From positions 10,505 through 74,504 of the forward strand of contig CAZMHI010000017.1 in the NCBI GenBank assembly GCA_964566055.1: a stretch of DNA of 64,000 nucleotides, in the 5' to 3' direction. Below, piece after piece: positions 1 through 7,793 of this stretch. Each line of letters opens with the position of its first letter. Within the stretch, counting starts at the first letter, position 1. Position numbers and translations under genes: made by a program. The notes beneath the pieces were generated by a model. It made no database searches. It was given only the letters and a program-made list of their open reading frames with translations, and had not been told where the DNA came from. The DNA is from TMED23 sp964566055 (GTDB lineage: Bacteria > Pseudomonadota > Alphaproteobacteria > Rhodospirillales > UBA2165).

Positions 1-1
1 G

Positions 2-112
2 CGTGATGCGCTGATGTTTCCGCATATGGATGGCAGCGAAGACCTCTGCGCCTTCCGCATTATTAAAAAAATGTATCCGGATACCGCCGGAACTTACGCC
101 GGCGGGGATTAG
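2..112 (+). CDS. C-terminal end of an unidentified protein (partial)
   Basis: The frame starting at base 2 is open from the window edge and stops at TAG 110-112, giving 36 C-terminal residues (RDALMFPHMDGSEDL...). The gene begins before the window. The codon use (GCC, CGC, CCG rich) resembles the neighbouring real genes, which supports coding. The tail is too short to assign a family, and no catalytic motif is visible. It converges on the PAS gene that follows on the other strand. Confidence 0.4.
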   Translation, partial: RDALMFPHMDGSEDLCAFRIIKKMYPDTAGTYAGGD

Positions 113-147
113 GGTAATCGGCTATTTTTTGGGCCGGGTTTTACCAG

Positions 148-750
148 TTAGAGGGTGGCTTTTAGCGGTGCGGAATTTGTTCCGACTGCTGCTTCGAATT
201 TTTTCCCAACTTCCTTTATCAAATGATCAGGTTGTTCGAATACAGTAAGAATAAAATCGGAATCCTTGCCGTTCTCAGTCAGAGGCAATCGCAAAAACAG
301 GTCGGCAGAATCTAGTAAAAATGTCTTGGCATGAGTTTTTGCAAAAACGAGTGGAGATTTAACTTCGTAAGCCAGGCAGTAGGATTTGTAATTTTCGTCA
401 GACACGACTTTTGGTTCAACTTCTTTTACATTCTTGCCGGTCATTTCCTGTTTGGTAATTTCTGCGCATTTTGTTCCCCAATAACGATAAATAAACTCAG
501 GACCTTCCGGAACTACGTCGACCATCATGCAATAGGGAACGGTATCTGCACCTAGTTCCAACAATGCAAAGTTTTTTTTATTAGCAGCAAATTTTCCGTT
601 ACGACGTGAATTCCAATAATCCAGAACAGCTGCAAGGCGCGGGTAATTTTGCCGGTTTACAGGTAGAGTGAAAAACTCAACTGCTTCCGCCGCATCACTA
701 AAGACTTTTTGGCTTGAAGATATGACTTCTGATTGTGGGCTTTTGACCAA
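148..750 (-). CDS. PAS_5-type PAS domain protein
   Basis: This 200-residue protein resembles the PAS_5 family (formerly DUF1457), which is common in alphaproteobacteria. The core motif L..YW.S.R.G (around residues 42-51) is followed by a PAS-like stretch with D.VPEGPEFIYRYWGTK (around 78-92) and a later EMTGKNV segment (around 101-107). No histidine kinase, GGDEF or other output domain is attached, so it is a stand-alone sensor-like fold. The ligand cannot be read from the sequence. It lies alone between the partial gene at the window edge and the UbiD group. Codon use is more AT-rich than in the UbiD gene. The function of this family is generally unknown; the family call is fairly sure. Confidence 0.75.
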   Translation of the reverse strand: MVKSPQSEVISSSQKVFSDAAEAVEFFTLPVNRQNYPRLAAVLDYWNSRRNGKFAANKKNFALLELGADTVPYCMMVDVVPEGPEFIYRYWGTKCAEITKQEMTGKNVKEVEPKVVSDENYKSYCLAYEVKSPLVFAKTHAKTFLLDSADLFLRLPLTENGKDSDFILTVFEQPDHLIKEVGKKFEAAVGTNSAPLKATL

Positions 751-874
751 TTGATTGCCTATTTTTCTCGACCGCCGCCAAATTAACTAACTTCTTAATA
801 GGTATGAATAATATAGTATGTTTCAAGTGGCCAAACAAACTTTGTCAAAGGCTGATACCGTTCAAACTCGGGCG

Positions 875-2197
875 TTAGGCCAAATAATCCTCTATATTAA
901 TTGACGCATTGATAACTTCGGCTCGTTGATAATCGTCTTTTTTGCCCAGCGGACAGGTTGCATCAATCGCCAGCTTCGATTTGTAATGGCGGTTCGGATC
1001 GCGCGAAAAGCCCATGACGTTTTTAATAATGTTAACATCTTCCTCCAGCCGTGACCGGGTCACCACGGCCCACATCACGTCGTTCATATTTCCTGGATCA
1101 ACATCGGCGTCGACGGCGATGCAGACTTTGACAAAGGGCACCTCACCGAACGCAGCGAGGATTACGTTCATTGGTTCACCATCAAATCTTTTGTCGATTT
1201 GGATAACGCAGATCATTAGAAACGGATCGAGGGAAACATCTTTCACGCCGGAAGCTGCTTTTTGGGCAGCTTTAAGCACGTCCGCCATGCGAGGCAGGGA
1301 CAGTAGGATATTTTCATCCCCCGAGCCGGATAGGATCGCCTGAAAAATCGGGTCTTTGCGGGAGGTCATCCGGTTAACTTGGAAGATGTGACGCTCTTCG
1401 ATCTCCGGATAATAGCCGAGCCAGTCACCAATCGGACCTTCGGGCTCTAATCTGTCCGGCAGTATTTCGCCTTCGAGAATAATTTCCGCATGGGCGGGCA
1501 CGTCAACATCAATGGTGTCGCCTTTTACCAGTTCCAGCGGCTCACCCCGGAGCCCGCCGGCCAGCTCAAATTCATCAACCAGTGTATGCGAGGCAGTCGC
1601 CAGCATCTCCACTGGATGGAGACCGATGGCGACAGCCATTTCCGTCGGTTTCCCCAGTTTTATTCGTTTTTGAAATATTTCGTAGCCGTGAGTGCTGGGC
1701 AGCATCCGCAGTGCGAGTTCGTTCTTACTTTTTAACTGCAGACTATAATAGCCGGCATTCTGCTTACCTGTTTCCGGATCCTTTTGGATACAGGCACCGC
1801 CCGTGATATAAGGACCGCCATCATGCTCGTGGTAGGTCAAAATTGGCAGCTTGGTGAGATCGACATTGTCCTCGGTTATCTCTTTTACTGGCGCCTTGTC
1901 GATGATTACTGGCGGCACGGTTTGTAAAGACCGTTCACCAAGCCAGGTGGCGATATCTCGATTGCCGCAGTTCAGGGCGGTCTCGATCCATGATCGTGAG
2001 GCCAAGGTATTGCCGATCACACTCATTGAACTGCCAGCTATATTTTCAAACAGCAATGCCTTATGACGTTGCACAGATTTTTTCAATAAAGCCGGAGCTT
2101 CCGTTTTTGCATCAACTTTTTTTTCAATGCGGAGAAGTTCACCGGCTTCCCGTGTTTTATTGAGGTAGGTTCGGAGATCTTTTTCAATTGAAGGCAT
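875..2197 (-). CDS. UbiD family decarboxylase
   Basis: The protein belongs to the UbiD family, prenylated-FMN-dependent (de)carboxylases that remove carboxyl groups from aromatic or alpha,beta-unsaturated acids. The family pattern is visible: LLFENI.G near residue 50, the GG..I..DPETG..N.G.Y block (around 133-150), and EILPDRLEPEGPIGDWLGYY (around 245-265) containing the conserved Glu-rich catalytic segment. The length of about 440 residues matches the family. I chose ATG 2197 because AAAGGA lies 6 bases upstream; a TTG two codons earlier is possible. It sits 21 bases downstream of the triple Rid gene, so they are probably cotranscribed. The substrate is unknown; because it is grouped with Rid and PNPOx-fold genes, a catabolic aromatic decarboxylase is more likely than the ubiquinone pathway UbiD itself. 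Confidence 0.88.
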   Translation of the reverse strand: MPSIEKDLRTYLNKTREAGELLRIEKKVDAKTEAPALLKKSVQRHKALLFENIAGSSMSVIGNTLASRSWIETALNCGNRDIATWLGERSLQTVPPVIIDKAPVKEITEDNVDLTKLPILTYHEHDGGPYITGGACIQKDPETGKQNAGYYSLQLKSKNELALRMLPSTHGYEIFQKRIKLGKPTEMAVAIGLHPVEMLATASHTLVDEFELAGGLRGEPLELVKGDTIDVDVPAHAEIILEGEILPDRLEPEGPIGDWLGYYPEIEERHIFQVNRMTSRKDPIFQAILSGSGDENILLSLPRMADVLKAAQKAASGVKDVSLDPFLMICVIQIDKRFDGEPMNVILAAFGEVPFVKVCIAVDADVDPGNMNDVMWAVVTRSRLEEDVNIIKNVMGFSRDPNRHYKSKLAIDATCPLGKKDDYQRAEVINASINIEDYLA

Positions 2198-2218
2198 TTT
2201 CAATCCTTTAAAATATAG

Positions 2219-3481
2219 CTAGCGCGCAGCGGTGACGTCGATCTGAAACAGAGCCCCGGGCCGAGTAATGGCCGGAAGTTGGACGAAAGTACTGACCGGC
2301 GGATTGGCGACTAGATGCGGCGCATGCTGCTCGTAATACTCGACCTCGGCTTTGCGCATTTTCGGATAGTCCTCGATGTGCTTAAGCATCATCAAGGTCT
2401 TGACGATTTTGTCCATTGAACTGCCGGCGGCCTCCAAATTGGCCCGCACTTTATCGAGGGCAGAATTTATCTGCTGCCCAACCGTTTCGCCGTCGCCGTC
2501 ACAGCCCGATAAAAACACCAGATTTCCGGCCGTGGCGCTGGCGGAAGCTGCCGCATCGCCCGGGACAATTTTAACCTGCCAATTTGGGTCTTGAGTGTTG
2601 GCCACACCCATGGCTTCAACTTCGACCAGGAATTCAGGCCTCGGCAGCTCGTCAACGATGATCGCGGTGCTGGCGGGCAGATTATCGCCAATATCCGGTA
2701 CATGCTGCTGATAAAAGGCCCGCTCGATCTCCCGGTAGCGCGCCAGCTCGTTCAAATCTTTAAGGAACACATTGGTTTTGACCACACTCGCCAGTGAGCC
2801 GCCGGTTTCCTCCATGCCGATCTTGATTTTCTCCAGCACGATTTCGCTTTGCTCGACAAAATCCATGGTCTCGACTTTTACAGTATCGTGGTCGAGCGCC
2901 TGACAGCCTGATACAATGACCAGCTCGCCGACCACCTGAGTGCGGGCGAACTTGGCGTGTTCCTTGGGCACATGGGGATAGGCCAATTCCTTGCCGCCCC
3001 AAAATTCCGGATAATAAATTACACCCCAATCAGGCGCTTCGCGATCCAGGGCGGCAATCACTTCATACTCGACCAGATATTCGGGCCGGGCGAGTTCGGG
3101 TATCACCATCAACGTCGCCGCCGGCGGTTGTTCGATCAGCAGTGGCGCATGCTTTTCATAATATTCTGTTTCGGCTTTACGCACCGCCTGATAGTCATCC
3201 AGGCTGCGCACCAGGAAAAAGGTTTTGACGATATTGGCCATCGAGCTGCCGGCGGCTTCCAGGGCCTTCCTGGCTTTCTCGAGCGCCACCGTAACTTGAT
3301 CACCGGCATTGTCCGGCGCCGGCTGACCCGAAAGCGTATCCTGGCCGCCGCAGCCGGAGACAAATAAGAGATTGCCAATGGCGATGCTTTGGGCGAATTT
3401 CGGATGTTCCTTCGGCACTTCCGGATAGGCCAGCCGTTTGCCTTCCCAATAGGCCGGATTATATTTTAAAGACCAATCCAT
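2219..3481 (-). CDS. Triple Rid (YjgF/YER057c/UK114) domain protein
   Basis: Three Rid-family domains are joined in a single 420-residue chain (roughly residues 1-145, 150-290 and 295-420), each ending in a P.F/Y.LVE(Y/V)E- or ALFQID-type strand. The first two copies start with a repeated lead of the form W..KY.PAYW.GK.LAYP.VPKEH.KFA. Classical RidA is a homotrimer of about 130 residues that hydrolyses reactive imines using a conserved Arg in a PARS motif. Here the corresponding positions read PAAT, PAST and PVST, so all three copies lack that Arg and imine deaminase activity is not expected. The fused form mimics the RidA trimer in one chain. ATG 3481 was chosen because GGAGGCGAGAAG directly precedes it. 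It lies 30 bases after the PNPOx gene and just before UbiD. Confidence 0.88.
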   Translation of the reverse strand: MDWSLKYNPAYWEGKRLAYPEVPKEHPKFAQSIAIGNLLFVSGCGGQDTLSGQPAPDNAGDQVTVALEKARKALEAAGSSMANIVKTFFLVRSLDDYQAVRKAETEYYEKHAPLLIEQPPAATLMVIPELARPEYLVEYEVIAALDREAPDWGVIYYPEFWGGKELAYPHVPKEHAKFARTQVVGELVIVSGCQALDHDTVKVETMDFVEQSEIVLEKIKIGMEETGGSLASVVKTNVFLKDLNELARYREIERAFYQQHVPDIGDNLPASTAIIVDELPRPEFLVEVEAMGVANTQDPNWQVKIVPGDAAASASATAGNLVFLSGCDGDGETVGQQINSALDKVRANLEAAGSSMDKIVKTLMMLKHIEDYPKMRKAEVEYYEQHAPHLVANPPVSTFVQLPAITRPGALFQIDVTAAR

Positions 3482-3511
3482 CTTCTCGCCTCCATTTATT
3501 CTCATTATACA

Positions 3512-3895
3512 TTACAGCTGGGTTGTTACGTTCTCGACGCTAATCACCAACGCACCGCGCGCCCAAGGAAAGAGCTCTTTAACCTCATCTACAATGGCGC
3601 CAATGGTGACGATTTCACCGGTGCCGGTAATCTCGCAGCCCTGGCCGGGTGTGCGGGAGCCGTGCACTTGACGGGACGCAATCAGCAGTGACACCCGATT
3701 GTCCTGGGCCAAATTTTTCTCGGTCTGATGATAGCTGCCGGCAGGTATAACAATGGTCTCGTCCCGGAGGCCCAATTTCCGGACATAGTCGCCCCAGTTG
3801 CCGACCACATGCGGGCCGTCTTCACCCTTGGTGGTGATGGCCACAAATTCAGTCTTTTTCCATAAGTCGTAATAGACGTCGTCGAATTTAGCCAT
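3512..3895 (-). CDS. Pyridoxamine 5'-phosphate oxidase-fold flavoprotein
   Basis: The 127-residue protein has the look of a small split-barrel FMN or F420-binding protein of the pyridoxamine 5'-phosphate oxidase superfamily: an N-terminal YYDLWKKTEFVAITT strand, then GPHVVGNWGDYV, a K-N-L-A-Q-D-N-RVSLLIAS segment and a GCEITGTGEI strand. The open frame runs further upstream to 4120, but that extension is AT-rich and hydrophobic. ATG 3895 is preceded by AGGGGGGAAA at good spacing, so I start there. It is the first gene of a likely operon with the triple Rid and UbiD genes (gaps of 30 and 21 bases). The superfamily is clear; the cofactor and substrate are not. Confidence 0.75.
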   Translation of the reverse strand: MAKFDDVYYDLWKKTEFVAITTKGEDGPHVVGNWGDYVRKLGLRDETIVIPAGSYHQTEKNLAQDNRVSLLIASRQVHGSRTPGQGCEITGTGEIVTIGAIVDEVKELFPWARGALVISVENVTTQL

Positions 3896-4123
3896 GTCAA
3901 TTTCCCCCCTAATAAATTTGTCAGGTGAGCTTAGCCGAGGTGGCAGCAAAAGGCACCACAAACTCTGCCTCAATAGAAAAACACTAAAATAACACTTGAC
4001 TATCACAAATAATATTAGTATAAAAACACATCTATAATTATAGAAAGAACACAAAATGAGTAATTTTGTACTATATTCAGGACTAAATTTTGATATTCCG
4101 TCATATACCCTGAGGAGCAATAA

Positions 4124-4256
4124 ATGGCGGAAATCAGCCAGTTATTTTACTAATTGGCTCAGCAATACGGTGGATGGCTGGCTGGACCGCTCAATGCCGG
4201 AGGCCGCCAGTGCCTTCGACTTGGACCAGGCGCACCGTGATTTGAAAATCGGCTAA
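4124..4256 (+). pseudogene. Small 43-residue-type gene with a probable 1-base frameshift
   Basis: ATG 4124 has a strong ribosome binding site (GAGGAG, 6-base spacer) but the frame ends after nine codons (MAEISQLFY, TAA 4151-4153). Removing one T from the TTTT run at 4145-4148 gives an uninterrupted 43-residue protein: MAEISQLF joined to TNWLSNTVDGWLDRSMPEA, then ASAFDLDQAHRDLKIG, stopping at 4254-4256. The downstream part has natural-looking codon use and is open in a longer AT-rich frame from 4056, whose ATG lacks a good binding site. It precedes the basic-tailed gene by 19 bases. Either a sequence error or a real frameshift; the family is not recognised. Confidence 0.4.
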
Positions 4257-4275
4257 CGAATGAAAGGCAGGAAAC

Positions 4276-4719
4276 ATGGTTTTTTTAGATAAATACCAGG
4301 CAGTCGAGATTGAACGTCCCCCGGGAGAAGATGCCCTTGAGCGGGCTAAGCGTAAATTGATCAACGCCATCAAAGGGCAAATTGAGAATGTCAAAAATCC
4401 CGGTCAACTTAACGGCCGCGGCAAACCAATCCGCGACTGGTCGTTCCGCGATGATGACGGGAATTTGTATACTCAAATCAGGTTTGGCACCCGGCCCATT
4501 GAATTCCAATCCGGCAAGTCTTTCGAAATGGCCTCGCCGGAAGAAATGATCCCCTTCTATAATGATGTTATCGAAGCTGTTGAAACCGGTGAGCTTGACG
4601 ACATCATCGAAAAAGCCCGTAAGATCGGCGCTCGTGGACGCGGTCAAAAGCGGGGGCGCGGACACAAGCGGGGGCATGGCAGAGGTGGCCGGCGTCATGG
4701 AAAACAGGAAGAATCGTAA
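4276..4719 (+). CDS. Unknown protein with Arg/Gly/His-rich basic tail
   Basis: This 147-residue protein is not recognised. The first ~115 residues are a mixed alpha/beta-looking domain (DKYQAVEIERPPGEDALERAKRKL, a WSFRDDDGNLYTQIRFGTRPIEF strand pair and a helix ending EAVETGELDDIIEKA). The last ~30 residues are a low-complexity tail of RGRGQKRGRGHKRGHGRGG type, which suggests nucleic-acid binding or metal binding through His, but this is inference. The start ATG 4276 is preceded by AAAGGCAGGAAA. It follows the small frameshifted gene by 19 bases and converges on the DUF547 gene with a 15-base gap. Confidence 0.65.
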   Translation: MVFLDKYQAVEIERPPGEDALERAKRKLINAIKGQIENVKNPGQLNGRGKPIRDWSFRDDDGNLYTQIRFGTRPIEFQSGKSFEMASPEEMIPFYNDVIEAVETGELDDIIEKARKIGARGRGQKRGRGHKRGHGRGGRRHGKQEES

Positions 4720-4734
4720 CTCATCACAAGAGTC

Positions 4735-5589
4735 TTACTTGGCTTCGTTTAAATCCCAGTCATAGTGATAGCCCCAAATATCCCGCATTTTGTCCAAGCG
4801 GGTCCTCAGTTTCGGGGAGGCGTATTTTTTTAAATGGGCGATGATTTCCTTATAGTTGCGTCCAAAATCGTCGGCATACCATTTATAAATGCTGGACGTG
4901 CCGAGCCTGCCTTCCTCGTCAAACCAGACGCCGCGGTCACTGGCGACATATATCTTAGCCGCATCGTCCATTTGAGCATTTACGTTGGCAGCAGTATACG
5001 GCAGCGGCCGCAGTTCCGGACACCCCCAAGCCGCGCAATTTAGGACATAGTGAAGACGCGGATCCTGCCAGATCGGCCGCAATATCCGGTGTTCTATGTC
5101 GTCGAGACTGATCTTTTCTCCCTCGACTGTCACCAGCTTCTTTCCCCACGGTCCGACCGAGAAAAATCCGGGTGAGATACCAATTTTCAAGATGCTTTCC
5201 ACCGGATAGTGATCAAGCACCACTTTAACGGTCAAAGCATTGTAGAAATTTATCCAGTACGGCAGCTGTTGCGGGCGGGACAACCGGCTCACCGGACGGG
5301 CGGCGAGATAGGTCAGATAGCGCTCCAAAGAGGATTTATCTTCCGGTGTGACTTTGCTGTATTTGAGGAGATTGACGCCGTCACCTACTTCTACCAGATA
5401 GGTGTCGAGAAACTGCCGCCACGGCGTATGATCTATTTGGACAGCAGATTTCGGATCATGGGCCGCCCATCGTTCCCAGAGTTTGGCCTCGGGTGCGGCG
5501 CGCAGAGGATTTGGATTGAATACTAAAAAAACGGCAAATAGAACGAGCAGGAATCGCAATCGAGGTCTCCGGCAATTCGGTAAAGTCAC
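4735..5589 (-). CDS. DUF547 domain protein, exported
   Basis: The protein has an N-terminal signal peptide (hydrophobic FLLVLFAVFLVF, cleavage after PLRA) and a DUF547 domain across most of its length. Family marks include LPYWINFYNALTVKVVLDHYP (around residues 106-127), D-x-I-E-H-R-I-L-R (around 163) and the HYVLNCAAWGCPELR segment (around 178-192) with two conserved Cys. DUF547 proteins are widespread and of unknown biochemical role. Translation starts at GTG 5589; the binding site upstream is poor, so a start a few codons on is possible. It follows the DUF3750 gene by 22 bases, so the two are probably cotranscribed envelope proteins. Confidence 0.82.
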   Translation of the reverse strand: MTLPNCRRPRLRFLLVLFAVFLVFNPNPLRAAPEAKLWERWAAHDPKSAVQIDHTPWRQFLDTYLVEVGDGVNLLKYSKVTPEDKSSLERYLTYLAARPVSRLSRPQQLPYWINFYNALTVKVVLDHYPVESILKIGISPGFFSVGPWGKKLVTVEGEKISLDDIEHRILRPIWQDPRLHYVLNCAAWGCPELRPLPYTAANVNAQMDDAAKIYVASDRGVWFDEEGRLGTSSIYKWYADDFGRNYKEIIAHLKKYASPKLRTRLDKMRDIWGYHYDWDLNEAK

Positions 5590-5611
5590 TAAATGGGGCA
5601 GATGGTATAAA

Positions 5612-6427
5612 TTAAAGCGGTTTTTCGGCGATCAGCTTGTCGGGCTTCGTGGTGGCCGTTTTTGCCTGCGGTTTATAATCGAGTTTACGATCCGGCCCGA
5701 TGCGGCCGATGCCTGGCAGTTTAATCGCCGGATCAAACGGATTCACGCCAAAGGTTAAGCCAAAGAGGTTAAGCTCCAAGCCTTCCTTGACACTCGCCAT
5801 GACGCCAAAAAGGCCGCCGAGATTAAACTGATAGCCGGTGCCGCTCGGCGCTTTGGCGAACAGGGATGGCCCGAGATAATCCTTACCAATGGCGGTCGGC
5901 GGCAGGTCAATTTTCAGTTCCGGCACCTGGCGCGCGACATAAGCGATAAAGGTATTTGAATTCGGTCCGGGATAGACGCTGTATTGATCGGTGAAGGGAT
6001 AGCTCTTGGCGGCAGCATCAATTTTCTTGATGATGGCATCAACACCCTCGCCCCGAATATCAGCCAGCAGTTCCGGCGCGTTACCGAACCAGCGGGCGTC
6101 AGCCGGGCGTTCGCGGATAGAGACCACATCTTCACCCCAGCGCAAACGCCAGCCAATCACTTCATAGACCGTAAACGCCTCCGCATTTGCCGGTTTAACC
6201 GCGATCCAGGGGTGCACTCCGAAATAGCCGCGCCAGCTATAAGCCCGCGCCGTATAGACCTGGATAACCGCTTCTGGCGTTTTAGCCGGATCAGGGGCGA
6301 GGCCCACAGGCTCCCGGCTCGCCGTACGCCAGCCTTGGGCGCCTGCGTTATTACGGTGGGGGTGGAAAAACGCCATCGCCGCCACCGCTACTAAAAAGAC
6401 CAGAAAAAACTTTTTCTTTTTGCTCAT
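5612..6427 (-). CDS. DUF3750 family protein
   Basis: A 271-residue protein with an N-terminal membrane anchor or signal segment (KKFFLVFLVAVAAMAFF). The rest matches the proteobacterial DUF3750 family: VIQVYTARAYSWRGYFGVHPWIAVK (around residues 54-78), the YEVIGWRLRWG segment, and a YPGPNSNTFIAYVA motif with a Cys-free NSN core near residue 153. It lies upstream of the DUF547 gene in the same direction. The function is unknown; periplasmic or inner-membrane location is inferred from the N-terminus. A 187-base gap with strong hairpins separates it from the upstream glycine-zipper gene. Confidence 0.8.
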   Translation of the reverse strand: MSKKKKFFLVFLVAVAAMAFFHPHRNNAGAQGWRTASREPVGLAPDPAKTPEAVIQVYTARAYSWRGYFGVHPWIAVKPANAEAFTVYEVIGWRLRWGEDVVSIRERPADARWFGNAPELLADIRGEGVDAIIKKIDAAAKSYPFTDQYSVYPGPNSNTFIAYVARQVPELKIDLPPTAIGKDYLGPSLFAKAPSGTGYQFNLGGLFGVMASVKEGLELNLFGLTFGVNPFDPAIKLPGIGRIGPDRKLDYKPQAKTATTKPDKLIAEKPL

Positions 6428-6522
6428 CTGAAAAAACTTTTACCTTCATGGCCTATAAAGATAGGTCGCTGGCGAATATGCTGCAAGAGAGAGCAGGCAT
6501 ATCTCCCAAAATTGTGACCGGT

Positions 6523-6564
6523 AAAAAACCACACCGGCCCGCCTCATTTCTGGGGCGGACCGGC
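6523..6564 (-). terminator. Rho-independent terminator of the glycine-zipper gene
   Basis: On the minus strand an 11-base arm (6554-6564) pairs with 6533-6543 with one G-U pair and one end mismatch, and is followed by a run of T (A run at 6523-6528 on the plus strand). Just before it, in transcript order, lies a second perfect 7-bp hairpin (6575-6581 with 6588-6594, loop of six). Together they close the transcript of the gene ending at 6615. Confidence 0.75.
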
Positions 6565-6614
6565 TGTCGAGGGTGCCTAAGCCGATACTTAGGCGTGAGG
6601 TAATCGACGAGAGT

Positions 6615-7175
6615 TTAAAAGCTGCGGCGGCAATTTGCGCCGGGGCGATTACAATCAACCGCAACGTATTTACGGCCTTTATGGTAGTAAACGTGGCGGT
6701 GCTTATTCTTGCGCTGTTTTTTCCGCCAATGCTTCGATTTATATTTTTTCGAAGAATAGACGTGGTGCACCACGACATGCTTGGTGCGGTACCGCGGCTT
6801 TTGCTTCACATAGATGACTTCGCGCACGACTTTTTTCACGGGACGCTCAACATAAATCACGCGTTGGCGGGGTTGCGGGCGCGGCTCATAGACGACGCGC
6901 GGCTCATATTTTGGCTGGGGATTATAAACCGTGTTGATGATCTGGCGATCAGAGTTTGCCATGGTATTGCCGATACCGGCGCCAAGTAAGGTGCCGACGG
7001 CTGTCGCGGCCAGCTGGCCCTTACCTTTGCCGACGTTTGAGCCCAGGAAACCTCCAACGGCAGCGCCGATCAGCGTGCCGATAACTTCTTGATCACTGGC
7101 GGCCTTAACGGGCTGCGCTGTTGATCCAATAACAAATATACTTGCGACCAATAGAGTTAATATTCTTGTTTTCAT
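6615..7175 (-). CDS. Glycine zipper 2TM domain protein with basic C-terminus
   Basis: The 186-residue protein starts at ATG 7175 (AAAAGGA upstream); the open frame continues to 7241 but without a better site. A signal peptide (ILTLLVASIFVIGSTAQPVKA) is followed by a glycine zipper: GTLIGAAVGGFLGSNVGKGKG then AAVGTLLGAGIGNTMA (around residues 30-75). The C-terminal half is a repetitive, very basic region rich in R, K, Y, V and H with VYEPRPQPRQRVIYVERP-like segments and two Cys near the end. Such proteins are thought to sit in the envelope; the basic half suggests binding to an acidic polymer such as LPS or peptidoglycan, which is inference. A monocistronic transcript is indicated by its own terminator. 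Confidence 0.8.
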   Translation of the reverse strand: MKTRILTLLVASIFVIGSTAQPVKAASDQEVIGTLIGAAVGGFLGSNVGKGKGQLAATAVGTLLGAGIGNTMANSDRQIINTVYNPQPKYEPRVVYEPRPQPRQRVIYVERPVKKVVREVIYVKQKPRYRTKHVVVHHVYSSKKYKSKHWRKKQRKNKHRHVYYHKGRKYVAVDCNRPGANCRRSF

Positions 7176-7362
7176 GTCGCTATCCTTTTCTGTAATTTTT
7201 CTATATCTTCGTTTCATCATCCGTGAAGCGCCAATCGCCACACATAGGTATAAAACGAAGTTAAAAAATCATTCCGTCGAAAATAATTAAAAACGCACTA
7301 TTTCAATGGCTTATGATGGAAAATTACAGATTAGGAAGGATGCTAATTTAGATTTGCGAGGT

Positions 7363-7623
7363 TTATTTCTGCTGCAAATGGTCTTTCAAAATATCTATAT
7401 AAAATGACAAGTTATCATTTCCCAATTTCAGGGATTTTTGGTGCATTTGGTCGGTTAGATATTGAAAACACATGGCGACGTTTTTGGTTTTATCGCATTC
7501 ATTTGCATCTAGCTCACATGTGCGGGCACAGAATTCACTATTCCGCCAGCTTAATAAAGCTTTGCCAAAATCTTTGTTGTGAATCGCGGTGACAATTTCT
7601 TTATCGATATCACTAATTTCCAT
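7363..7623 (-). CDS. Small cysteine-containing protein, unknown
   Basis: An 86-residue soluble protein, not recognised. It is charged and helical-looking, with four Cys grouped in the middle (FCARTCELDANECDKTKNVAMCF), spaced C-x3-C-x6-C-x8-C, which could bind metal or form disulfides. The start ATG 7623 has a good site (AGGGAGCAG). It is AT-rich compared with the hydantoinase gene that diverges from it. No neighbour suggests a job. Likely a real gene because of the binding site, the clean start and the normal composition. Confidence 0.6.
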   Translation of the reverse strand: MEISDIDKEIVTAIHNKDFGKALLSWRNSEFCARTCELDANECDKTKNVAMCFQYLTDQMHQKSLKLGNDNLSFYIDILKDHLQQK

Positions 7624-7793
7624 TCTACTGCTCCCTGATTCACAATCGGTTTGTAATTAGAACGATTCAAGAAATCTGTCTTTAACTTTGGTTAGACCGG
7701 AAATTGTAAAATTGGGAAAGAACATGCCGTGGATTAGGTGATGGATAGACAAGGCAGAATTGAGATGTTTGTATAATGCCATTGTAGACAGAC

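Noticed and set aside
3896..4120. N-terminal hydrophobic extension of the PNPOx-fold protein
   Set aside because: The extension is AT-rich with low-complexity hydrophobic residues, and the strong AGGGGGG site lies at the internal ATG 3895.
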